Source: an uncultured Micrococcaceae bacterium (GTDB lineage Bacteria; Actinomycetota; Actinomycetes; Actinomycetales; Micrococcaceae). Taken from it: a stretch of DNA of 7,817 nucleotides. Location: NCBI GenBank assembly GCA_937896705.1, contig CALBOC010000273.1, positions 1 to 7,817 of the forward strand, in the 5' to 3' direction. A program made the translations under genes and the position numbers. Under the pieces are notes generated by a model. That model did no database searches. It saw only the letters and a program-made list of their open reading frames with translations, and was not told the origin of the DNA. Positions within the stretch are counted from its first letter, which is position 1; the number at the start of each line of letters is the position of its first letter. This document shows positions 1-5,788 of the stretch, piece by piece.

Positions 1-2242
1 ACTGACGCAGCAGTCGATCAGCATCCAGCGTCGCTACTTGTTCAAAGCGCTCATGTAGCTTACCGACGATTTCATCAAGTTTATTCTTACGCTCTTGTGA
101 TGCTGCTCCATCGCTTTCCTCGCCCACGCCCGGTAGTTCTGGGGAGAACCGTGTCTCAAAATACTCGACTAACCCAGCGGTGATCCCCGGGTTGTCCAGC
201 AGGACTTCGGCCATAAACGGGATCGAGGTGGGTACTTGAAGTTGCCGCAGGTAATGTCCGTAGGAGCGCAGCACAGCCACCATCTGGGGGTCGATGCCCT
301 GGTGCAGCACTAATTTGTTGAACGCATCAGCGGTAATTTTCCCCGAAATCGCAGCCGCGACGGTATCTTCGAGCAACTGGCTCACACTGGAGAGATTCAC
401 TTCATCGTTGGTTACCAAACCAACATCATAGAGGTGGTAAATGTGCCCATTACGTGGCGTAATACGGAACGGATATTCGTCGGTGACTTGGACGCCAAGT
501 TCACCCAGGATCGGCATGAGCGTGGTCAGCGTGATGGGTTGCATCGAATAAATCTTCATTCGCGCACCCTGTTCGAGGGGCTCCAAATAAATCGAGGGGC
601 GATCCTCGCGCAGCGCCGTCAGCCGCGAAATGTCTTCCATCGCATCGTCGATCTCGAACCGCACTCGATAGTTGGGCGGGAACGCTTCATCCCAGGCTTG
701 AGCGGCCTCTACCCCGGAGTCCTCCCCAAAGACCGCGACGGCTTGAATATCCACGCCTTCTTTCCAAGAGCGGACCGCCATCACGAGATCTTTTTCGATC
801 TGGTTCGGGTCTACTGACTCATAGCCTTCCCAGTCTTTTGGCAATTGGATACGGTAGAACAAGCGCGCCAGCACGGACTCGTCGAGGAAAACATTAAAGT
901 CTAATGATTCGGCGTTGAGGTGGTCCACGAGCACGTCTTGGATGCGTAGACGCACCGAAGTGTTGTACCGATCTCGTGGCAATAGCACCATGGCTGTCAT
1001 GAATCGCCCGTAGATATCAGGGCGTAAGAATAGCTTGGTTCTGCGGCGCTGGCCCAGCGACAAGATCCCGAGCATGGTATCGAGTAGCTCTTCCGAATTC
1101 ATCTGGAGCATCTCATCCCGCGGGTAGCGCTCCAATTCGTGAGCCAGTGCGGCACCCGAGTGAGACTGCGGATCAAAGCCAGCTTCGGTTTGGACTTGTT
1201 CAGCGAGTTCGCGAGCATACGGCACCTGATCGATGGGGACCGATCCCAATGTGGGGCGCCACAGCCCGATGAAACGACGCTCTCCGATAACTTCGCCGGT
1301 CGTGTCATATTGCTTGGTCGCGATGAAGTCCATATAGGCGTTGCGGTACACCCGGGACCGTGAATTCGTTTTCGTGATGATCAACGGCTGTGGCTTATCG
1401 ATCTGCTCTTGCCCTAGCTCCGTCAGGGGTTGTTTCCGTGACTCTTGTTCCCGTAATACCCCTAAACCCGTATCGAGTCTGGCGTCTAAGTAGTGTTTGC
1501 CCTGATCATTGGTTGCCAATTCATATTCTCGATAGCCCAGAAACACGAAATTGTCATCACGCATCCACTCGAGGAGCTCAGCTGCCTGTTCGACACCACG
1601 GGCGGTGTCGGGGCTTTCGGTGCGTAATGCCTCGGCCGCCTGGGTGGCAGCGTCTTTCAACAAACCAAAATCGTCGTGGGCCGACCGTGCATCCTCAAGG
1701 GATGCATAGACCGCTTGTTCTAATTGCGCTGCCTGATCGGCGTCCAAGGGAATGGCCGTTTGGATAGAGATCCAGGATTGCAATTCTGCATGATAGCCCT
1801 CGGGCGACTCTGGTATCTGTTCCAATGGCATCGCCGGGTCACCAGAGATACGCGGCCGGTGTGCCGGCAGTTCAAAGATATCGGTCAGTCGGCCATCATC
1901 GTTGGCATGTTGCGCCACTACGATGGGGTGCACTATCACCGAAATCGGGACATCAAGTTTGTTCAGCTCAGCGGAGACGGAGTCAACAAGGTATCGGATA
2001 TCCGGGTGGACTACTTGCACGGTGGCGTGGCGGGCCGAACGAATGACGGCAATCTTCGGTTTTCCAGCGGCAGCCACGGCAAGCTCAAGGTGCGACTGGA
2101 CCATAGCGGCTCGGCCTTTGTCTCCCAGTGCACGCTGATCATCAACGCCGACGTGTCGAAAATAGGCTTGCGTCAGCTCATCGGAGGCTTCTATCGGGCT
2201 ATTCGCGGACGGCGCTGTCCACAATGGATCATTCGCTGGCAT
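1..2242 (-). CDS. gdh: NAD-specific glutamate dehydrogenase, large (180-kDa) type, N-terminal part
   Basis: This is the 5' part (747 codons) of a gene that leaves the window at its left edge. The family catalyses NAD-dependent oxidative deamination of glutamate to 2-oxoglutarate and ammonium in the cytoplasm; members are about 1,600 residues long and include M. tuberculosis Rv2476c. Recognition rests on family-like segments in the reverse-complement translation: HPDIRYLVDSV (about 79-89), FVFLGYREYEL (about 232-242), ERRFIGLW (about 321-328) and LDADRLLRQ at the cut end. Only the N-terminal ACT-like regulatory half and the following region are present; the catalytic dehydrogenase domain lies outside. 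The chosen ATG (2240-2242) has only a weak AGAAAG upstream. An in-frame ATG at 2264-2266 would add eight residues but has AGGA almost touching it, so the start is uncertain. It lies 120 bp downstream of the CpaE-like gene and could be read from it or from its own promoter. Confidence 0.9.
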   Translation of the reverse strand, partial: MPANDPLWTAPSANSPIEASDELTQAYFRHVGVDDQRALGDKGRAAMVQSHLELAVAAAGKPKIAVIRSARHATVQVVHPDIRYLVDSVSAELNKLDVPISVIVHPIVVAQHANDDGRLTDIFELPAHRPRISGDPAMPLEQIPESPEGYHAELQSWISIQTAIPLDADQAAQLEQAVYASLEDARSAHDDFGLLKDAATQAAEALRTESPDTARGVEQAAELLEWMRDDNFVFLGYREYELATNDQGKHYLDARLDTGLGVLREQESRKQPLTELGQEQIDKPQPLIITKTNSRSRVYRNAYMDFIATKQYDTTGEVIGERRFIGLWRPTLGSVPIDQVPYARELAEQVQTEAGFDPQSHSGAALAHELERYPRDEMLQMNSEELLDTMLGILSLGQRRRTKLFLRPDIYGRFMTAMVLLPRDRYNTSVRLRIQDVLVDHLNAESLDFNVFLDESVLARLFYRIQLPKDWEGYESVDPNQIEKDLVMAVRSWKEGVDIQAVAVFGEDSGVEAAQAWDEAFPPNYRVRFEIDDAMEDISRLTALREDRPSIYLEPLEQGARMKIYSMQPITLTTLMPILGELGVQVTDEYPFRITPRNGHIYHLYDVGLVTNDEVNLSSVSQLLEDTVAAAISGKITADAFNKLVLHQGIDPQMVAVLRSYGHYLRQLQVPTSIPFMAEVLLDNPGITAGLVEYFETRFSPELPGVGEESDGAASQERKNKLDEIVGKLHERFEQVATLDADRLLRQ

Positions 2243-2362
2243 TATGCAACTTTCTGTGGAAAACATTTCCTGTCGGCGGCCCCATTGCCGCCTCCAATTA
2301 CCTTAGCGCTTGGCCCCTGGTGGCAACAGGGTTGAGTAGATGAGATCCGGTTATCCCCATGG
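2243..2362 (-). other. 120-bp gap between the CpaE-like and glutamate dehydrogenase genes
   Basis: It holds no gene and no convincing terminator. On the minus strand TAAGGT is a possible -10 box, but the best -35 (TTGCCA) is only 15 bases away, so a dedicated promoter is unproven. It also contains GTTTTCCACAG (2254-2264, minus strand), repeated at 4645-4655. Confidence 0.4.
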
Positions 2363-3934
2363 CTAGGAGCTGTCCCTGGCTTGCACTTGAGTTCCTTTCA
2401 TCATTTTGCGAAACGACCAGAGCAATCGAGTGTGCCCGGTAGGTTTTCGAGCTACTGTCCGGGGCCTCTCAACTGGTGCGAATGCGTGGAGTAGGTGGCG
2501 GATAGCTACGCGCACCTCCGCTTTTGGTGCACGCTCGGCGAGAGTTTTACCCTCCAGCAGCGCCGCAGCGGTGACTTCCGGTGCCCATGGTATGAAATGG
2601 TGCAGCTCGATTTTCGGGCCAAAACGCTCCCAGACGTCAGCGAGTTGACGTTTAGGGGCGGTTCCAGAGGTCATCGCTGTGACTTTATTGACGACCGGAA
2701 TAACAGACTTTGTGGTGATTTCAATCAGTTGTTCCAGTCCTTTCATGAGTCGAACGAAACCGACAGGGTCACCGGTGCCGACCGCGACCACGGTGTTTGC
2801 CGCCCTAAGGGCGCTGATGGTCGTGGCATTCCGTTGAGGCGCTGGAATATCAAAGCTGAGCTCTTCGTCTTCTTCAAGCCCGAAACCACAATCGACGATG
2901 ATACGATCCCACCCATCCCGAGCGGTCTCGAGCAGCTGGTCCCAGGCTGCTGCTCGGAGTTGAGGCCAACGCTCGGAGCGGGTTAACCCTGTAATCACGT
3001 CCAGGGAAGCCCCGTCGAGACGGACGTGCTGGGCGTAATCGCCGAGTTCAACAGCTGAAATGCCACGGTGTTCAATCGCCCGGCAGGCTTGAGCAATGGC
3101 GGCGGCGTCATCTAATAGGCCCAGCTGCACAGCTACGGCTGCACCGTAGGTATTTGCATCAATGAGCAAGGTACGATACCCGTCCAGTGCCGATTCTGCA
3201 GCCAAGTTAACCGCCACCGTGGTTGCCCCCGGAGCACCGATGGGGCCCCACACCGCAGTCAGTTGTCCTCGTGGGACTTCATTGGACTCCACGGATGATG
3301 AGCCCTCGGTACCTATGGTGGGATCCGGTGAGGTGTCCAGGTCAGCTGTGCCTGACGATGGTGCGAGGATCATACTCAACTCGTCATGTCGTTGCGGTGG
3401 TCGTTGGGTCAACGCACCGGGCTCGCGTTGATCTGTAAAATCGTTGGGCGGGTCATAGGATGCTGCCCGGCGGCCGGTTTGGCGTTTCGTTTGTGTGTCA
3501 GGGTCAAGCTGTTCCAAAACCTGCAAGTCGTGAGCGCTAAACTCAACCTGCTGTGTGGATGCTGCAGAGGCTTCCTGGTAGGCATGCCGCAGCCACTCGA
3601 CAAGTTGTGAGCCAGTGAGCGTTGGGGACGCGACAGGAATGCCGAGATCTGCAAGTCGATGTCGGTCCTCAACGACATCTGAGATGACCGCGACTTTCGG
3701 GCCTTGGCCATCTCCGTCGAGCACCTGGTGCAGGGTCTCTAGGCCAACGAGTTCGAGGTCGTCGGCGATGAGCACGATATCGACCAGGCCAGATCGCGCT
3801 ACTGCCATGAGCTCGGCAAAAACCTGGCAACGATGGGTAATAGTGACCGAAGATTGGGTTGCCTCAATCGGGGTGACATGGTCGAAGCGCGGATTAATGG
3901 TGGTGGCTACACTCAGTTCCGACATCGTACTCAT
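2363..3934 (-). CDS. CpaE/MinD-like P-loop ATPase with N-terminal receiver-like domain
   Basis: A 523-residue protein. Residues about 28-115 look like a degenerate response-regulator receiver (IVLIADDLELVG, then KVAVISDV), as in CpaE proteins of Flp/Tad pilus assembly. A low-complexity linker covers about 125-222. Residues about 225-485 form a SIMIBI-class ATPase: P-loop GPIGAPGATTVAVNLA (230-245), Walker A' TLLIDANTYG (255-264), Walker B-like RIIVDCGF (344-351) and a VNK motif (415-417). The P-loop lacks both the deviant-Walker signature lysine and the GKT lysine (Ala237 instead). The tail beyond 488 is basic. The first ATG overlaps the stop of the SAF gene as ATGA, implying translational coupling. 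A GGAG sits only one base before that ATG, so the second ATG at 3923-3925, ten bases from GGAG, may be the real start. Membership of the CpaE-like family is fairly sure. Its cellular role is not, because no Tad secretion genes are in view. Confidence 0.85.
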   Translation of the reverse strand: MSTMSELSVATTINPRFDHVTPIEATQSSVTITHRCQVFAELMAVARSGLVDIVLIADDLELVGLETLHQVLDGDGQGPKVAVISDVVEDRHRLADLGIPVASPTLTGSQLVEWLRHAYQEASAASTQQVEFSAHDLQVLEQLDPDTQTKRQTGRRAASYDPPNDFTDQREPGALTQRPPQRHDELSMILAPSSGTADLDTSPDPTIGTEGSSSVESNEVPRGQLTAVWGPIGAPGATTVAVNLAAESALDGYRTLLIDANTYGAAVAVQLGLLDDAAAIAQACRAIEHRGISAVELGDYAQHVRLDGASLDVITGLTRSERWPQLRAAAWDQLLETARDGWDRIIVDCGFGLEEDEELSFDIPAPQRNATTISALRAANTVVAVGTGDPVGFVRLMKGLEQLIEITTKSVIPVVNKVTAMTSGTAPKRQLADVWERFGPKIELHHFIPWAPEVTAAALLEGKTLAERAPKAEVRVAIRHLLHAFAPVERPRTVARKPTGHTRLLWSFRKMMKGTQVQARDSS

Positions 3935-4569
3935 TCTCCGATGGTTGCTGGAACAAGCGCGATGGTAGCGTCGTTAGCCTGGGCATCCAGCACGGGTGGA
4001 ACGGCATCTTGGGCGAGCATGACGTAGACCGTGGTGGTATTTGCCGCTGCAAAAGCCGAGGTGTTGTTGTCCGTGCCGGTCACTTCAGCATTGGAGATCA
4101 TTTTCGTCGGCTCCTCATAGCCGCGGCCATCCTCACGTGCAGCTGCAACCCAAACATCCACGCGTGAACCGACGGTCACCGACGCAGGCATATCCTCAGA
4201 TACGCGCACCCCGACTTCTTGGCGCCCGTCAGGGTCCGATTCCGTGACTTGCCGCTGCGTAAGCAGTTCCCCTTGCAAAATGGTGGAGGAGACCAAAAAT
4301 TCAGGTGGCAGTTCTTTATCAGCATCCCAGTAGTGATCCGAGGACTCCGACATACTGGCCTGAACGATATGAAAATCTTCGGCCGTAACTTGGGCTCCCG
4401 GAACTATATCCGTCGAGGCCGCCCAATAACCTTCGCGTTCATCGACGGTTTGTACCAGAGCCACGACTCCGGTGACCGATAGCGCTACTATCAGCAGCCC
4501 AATCAGTAGGCGCGGGTCCCGCCAGCCGGGCGGACGAATGCGACGTGCTTCTGTTGGTGTATCGTTCAT
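3931..4569 (-). CDS. SAF-domain membrane protein, CpaB/RcpC-like
   Basis: A 212-residue protein with a basic cytoplasmic N-terminus, one membrane segment (about 20-40, LLIGLLIVALSVTGVVALVQ) and an exported remainder. Residues about 47-108 form an SAF domain (YWAASTDIVPGAQVTAEDF, then ILQGELLTQRQV). Residues about 118-145 resemble the CpaB/RcpC core (VGVRVSEDMPASVTVGSRVDVWV). SAF/CpaB proteins belong to the outer part of Flp/Tad pilus systems, and short SAF proteins are common in actinobacteria without a known role. It is at the short end for a CpaB. The ATG has a good ribosome site, GAGGG at 4576-4580, six bases away. Its stop overlaps the start of the CpaE-like gene by 4 bp, and CpaB and CpaE partners next to each other support both calls. 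Its promoter must lie in 4570-4774, shared with the divergent helix-turn-helix gene; I see no convincing -35/-10 pair for it. Confidence 0.82.
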   Translation of the reverse strand: MNDTPTEARRIRPPGWRDPRLLIGLLIVALSVTGVVALVQTVDEREGYWAASTDIVPGAQVTAEDFHIVQASMSESSDHYWDADKELPPEFLVSSTILQGELLTQRQVTESDPDGRQEVGVRVSEDMPASVTVGSRVDVWVAAAREDGRGYEEPTKMISNAEVTGTDNNTSAFAAANTTTVYVMLAQDAVPPVLDAQANDATIALVPATIGE

Positions 4570-4575
4570 GCTTTT

Positions 4576-4580
4576 CCCTC
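4576..4580 (-). promoter_or_regulatory. ribosome binding site of the SAF-domain gene
   Basis: On the minus strand this reads GAGGG, followed by six bases and then the ATG at 4567-4569. It supports that start. Confidence 0.6.
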
Positions 4581-4702
4581 AGTGATGCTTCCAACCATCT
4601 ACTGTGACCTAAAGCTCCCGAGAACAAAAGAGCTCGCGACCCAACTGTGGAAAACTTCTCGTACCGTAGCCCCGAATGGGGAAGTAACCCACAACGGGAC
4701 GC

Positions 4703-4731
4703 TTGTGAACAATCTGAAGCTGAAGTAGTCT
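4703..4731 (+). promoter_or_regulatory. possible promoter of the helix-turn-helix gene
   Basis: TTGTGA (4703-4708), a 17-base spacer, then TAGTCT (4726-4731), which fits the actinobacterial TAnnnT -10 pattern. The start of transcription would fall near 4738, just where the ATCAAA direct repeats begin. A protein bound there would therefore block the polymerase. The spacer contains a tandem CTGAAG repeat (4714-4725). The match is partial, and it is called by eye only. Confidence 0.3.
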
Positions 4732-4766
4732 AAAGGCATCAAACGACATCAAATTTTAGCCTTTAG
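4730..4766 (+). repeat. perfect 8-bp inverted repeat enclosing the ATCAAA direct repeats
   Basis: CTAAAGGC at 4730-4737 and its exact reverse complement GCCTTTAG at 4759-4766 are separated by 21 bases. The enclosed bases hold both ATCAAA units. The arm centres are 29 bp apart, close to three helical turns, so a dimer or an oligomer end could use them as DNA sites. In RNA, the right arm would run into the AGGAG ribosome site (4765-4769), provided transcription starts at or before 4730. Confidence 0.6.
4738..4757 (+). promoter_or_regulatory. candidate operator: two ATCAAA units, 10-bp phase
   Basis: Units ATCAAACGAC (4738-4747) and ATCAAATTTT (4748-4757), with a degraded unit before them (gtctaaaggc, 4728-4737; 6 of 10 bases agree with the first unit). 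The first 16 bases, 4738-4753, recur exactly at 5699-5714 in the same orientation. The location is 18 bases ahead of the helix-turn-helix start codon, consistent with autoregulation. The function is inferred from repetition and position. Confidence 0.6.
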
Positions 4767-4774
4767 GAGCTGCA

Positions 4775-5002
4775 GTGCCTCGCTTTATGACCCTGACGGA
4801 TGTTGCAGAAGAGCTCCAAATTTCAACCGCCGCGGTTCGTACTATGGTATTGAAGGGTGAACTTGAAGCATTCCAAATCGGCGGCCGGGGTCAGTGGCGG
4901 GTCGACTCTCAGAAGTTCGAAGAGTTCATCGAACAGCTTCATGCTGAACAACGTCAACGCATCGAAACCGAACAGCAGCAGCACACTGAACAGCACCAAT
5001 AA
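4775..5002 (+). CDS. small helix-turn-helix DNA-binding protein, BldC/excisionase (HTH_17) type
   Basis: A 75-residue cytoplasmic regulator. Residues about 4-55 match the MerR-like winged-helix fold of HTH_17/BldC/excisionase proteins: MTLTDVAEELQISTAAVRTMVLKGELEAFQIGGRGQWRV, with a recognition helix around 18-27 and the GGRGQWRV wing around 38-45. A further helix (about 48-60) leads into a Q/E/H-rich tail (56-75). There is no integrase or phage gene nearby, so a chromosomal BldC-like regulator is far likelier than an excisionase. It starts with GTG; TAGGAG lies just upstream with AGGAG at 4765-4769, five bases from the start. The MTL methionine four codons later lacks its own site. Direct repeats before its own start and before 5789 are the obvious candidate targets. 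BldC of Streptomyces binds direct repeats as head-to-tail oligomers; that this protein does so is inference. It converges with the next gene, 11 bp apart, with no visible terminator between. Confidence 0.88.
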   Translation: MPRFMTLTDVAEELQISTAAVRTMVLKGELEAFQIGGRGQWRVDSQKFEEFIEQLHAEQRQRIETEQQQHTEQHQ

Positions 5003-5013
5003 GAGACTTCGCC

Positions 5014-5583
5014 CTACACATCGTCGAGCCCCATCGGAGAAGCCCGCACCATCTGGATCGCTTCGAACGGCACGATTCTGAAACCTCGCAGTGCCGTAGT
5101 ACGACGGAATTCATCCCGGGCGTGCAGCGCCAGATCGAGATGATCGTAACCCACCCTGTCGATCGTCCCCTCGGCCAGGGTATCGCCATGTCGTGCCACG
5201 ATTTGGAGAGGCTCACGTCGCCGCGCCAACATCCGGTATACAGCCCTCATCTTGGGACCAGCTTGCAAAGGTTTACTCGGTACGACAGCGCGCCGCAACT
5301 CAGCATCAACACTGACGATAGCTTCTCGAGGAAGCAGCAGGGCGCTTGCTCCGTCCGCTCCGCCCACCCATGTTGGCCCAACGGCTTTGAGCACAAGCGT
5401 TTGAGCACGCCCGTCGCGAAGCATCATGCGAACCTGCTGACCTAATGCCGCTCGGAGCCGGTCCATCAGAGTTATTTCCGCCCACAGGCCACGTGTTAGT
5501 TCAGCGGCGTCTTGCTCCACCGCTTGCCACTGGCCAAATTCCAATTGGGCTTCGAGGTCTGCAAATAAGTCGTTCCATCGCAT
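5014..5583 (-). CDS. conserved-looking protein of unknown function with two barrel-like repeats
   Basis: A 189-residue protein that I cannot assign to a named family. It has no signal peptide or membrane segment and starts MRWNDLFADLEAQLEFGQWQ, followed by a helical part to about 48. Two stretches, about 48-93 and 124-179, share a beta-rich pattern: alternating hydrophobics, a charged turn (RDG or RHG), VG about ten residues on, and an ending LPREAIVSV or VPFEAIQMV. This suggests tandem small barrels of the Sm, SH3 or PRC kind. The start is supported by AAGGTGG (minus strand, inside 5587-5594) ahead of the ATG. It is divergent from the LysM gene and shares its 205-bp upstream region, so the ATCAAA array may also affect it: reversed, the units give TTTGAT, resembling -35 elements. 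The gene is real by length, frame and ribosome site; its function is unknown. Confidence 0.75.
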   Translation of the reverse strand: MRWNDLFADLEAQLEFGQWQAVEQDAAELTRGLWAEITLMDRLRAALGQQVRMMLRDGRAQTLVLKAVGPTWVGGADGASALLLPREAIVSVDAELRRAVVPSKPLQAGPKMRAVYRMLARRREPLQIVARHGDTLAEGTIDRVGYDHLDLALHARDEFRRTTALRGFRIVPFEAIQMVRASPMGLDDV

Positions 5584-5586
5584 GCG

Positions 5587-5594
5587 ACCACCTT
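5587..5594 (-). promoter_or_regulatory. ribosome binding site of the 189-residue protein gene
   Basis: AAGGTGGT on the minus strand, three bases from the ATG at 5581-5583. It resembles AGGAGG and supports this start. Confidence 0.5.
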
Positions 5595-5634
5595 AGGCTG
5601 CCTTCTGGCCAAAAGCATCAATGGCCTTCCGTTC

Positions 5635-5669
5635 GGCTGAGATTCTCCGCCCTTATGGGATTCTCAGCC
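5635..5669 (+). repeat. 8-bp inverted repeat with a nested direct repeat
   Basis: GGCTGAGA (5635-5642) and TCTCAGCC (5662-5669) are exact reverse complements 19 bases apart. Overlapping them is a direct repeat, gattctccgccc (5641-5652) and gattctcagccc (5659-5670), with 11 of 12 bases equal. It lies between the 189-residue gene and the ATCAAA array. It may be an operator or a hairpin in the leader of the minus-strand gene; there is no T-run to make it a terminator. Confidence 0.5.
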
Positions 5670-5688
5670 CTACATTGCGTCTGGAAAA

Positions 5689-5738
5689 ATCAAACATAAT
5701 CAAACGACATCAAAATGTATCATTGACATTCAAATAGG
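5689..5738 (+). promoter_or_regulatory. five-unit 10-bp direct-repeat array, candidate BldC-like operator
   Basis: Five consecutive 10-mers in constant phase: ATCAAACATA, ATCAAACGAC, ATCAAAATGT, ATCATTGACA, TTCAAATAGG. The first three have ATCAAA intact and the last two are degraded. Units 2-3 contain the 16-mer also found at 4738-4753. One unit per helical turn puts each copy on the same DNA face, as expected for a head-to-tail protein filament. Units 4 and 5 overlap the -35 box and the spacer of the LysM promoter. Confidence 0.65.
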
Positions 5739-5751
5739 TCTTCTGTAAAAC
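5723..5751 (+). promoter_or_regulatory. promoter of the LysM-Rv3235 operon
   Basis: A consensus TTGACA (5723-5728), a 17-base spacer and TAAAAC (5746-5751, four of six bases of TATAAT). Transcription would start near 5758, leaving a leader of about 30 bases before the ATG at 5789. The -35 lies inside the fourth unit of the direct-repeat array, so binding there should affect polymerase access. Good by eye, untested. Confidence 0.5.
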
Positions 5752-5788
5752 TACTGTCATCATCGGTCACTGAGATTTTGGAGAAGTT

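Noticed and set aside
2315..2331. Hairpin CCCTG, 7-base loop, CAGGG as a terminator after the CpaE-like gene.
   Set aside because: The stem has only five pairs and no T-run follows on either strand.
434..2335. Plus-strand open frames of 70-203 codons, including 1724-2335.
   Set aside because: They are antisense to the continuous, family-recognisable glutamate dehydrogenase frame. Their translations look like no protein family I know.
2406..3968. Plus-strand open frames within the CpaE-like gene, including 2495-2986 and 3615-3968.
   Set aside because: They lie opposite a gene with clear domain structure and have no recognisable domains.
4670..4681. CCCC-GAAT-GGGG small hairpin.
   Set aside because: A four-pair stem in GC-rich DNA is expected by chance, and nothing nearby gives it a role.
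4775..5002. The small helix-turn-helix protein as a phage excisionase.
   Set aside because: There is no integrase, attachment site or other phage gene in the window, and the surrounding genes are chromosomal core types.
4926..5216. Minus-strand 96-codon frame across the end of the helix-turn-helix gene and the 189-residue gene.
   Set aside because: It overlaps two better-supported genes in another frame and has no recognisable domain.
5689..5738. The ATCAAA array as a CRISPR or satellite repeat.
   Set aside because: Units are 10 bp without spacers, occur only in promoter positions, and the neighbourhood has no cas genes; an operator fits better.
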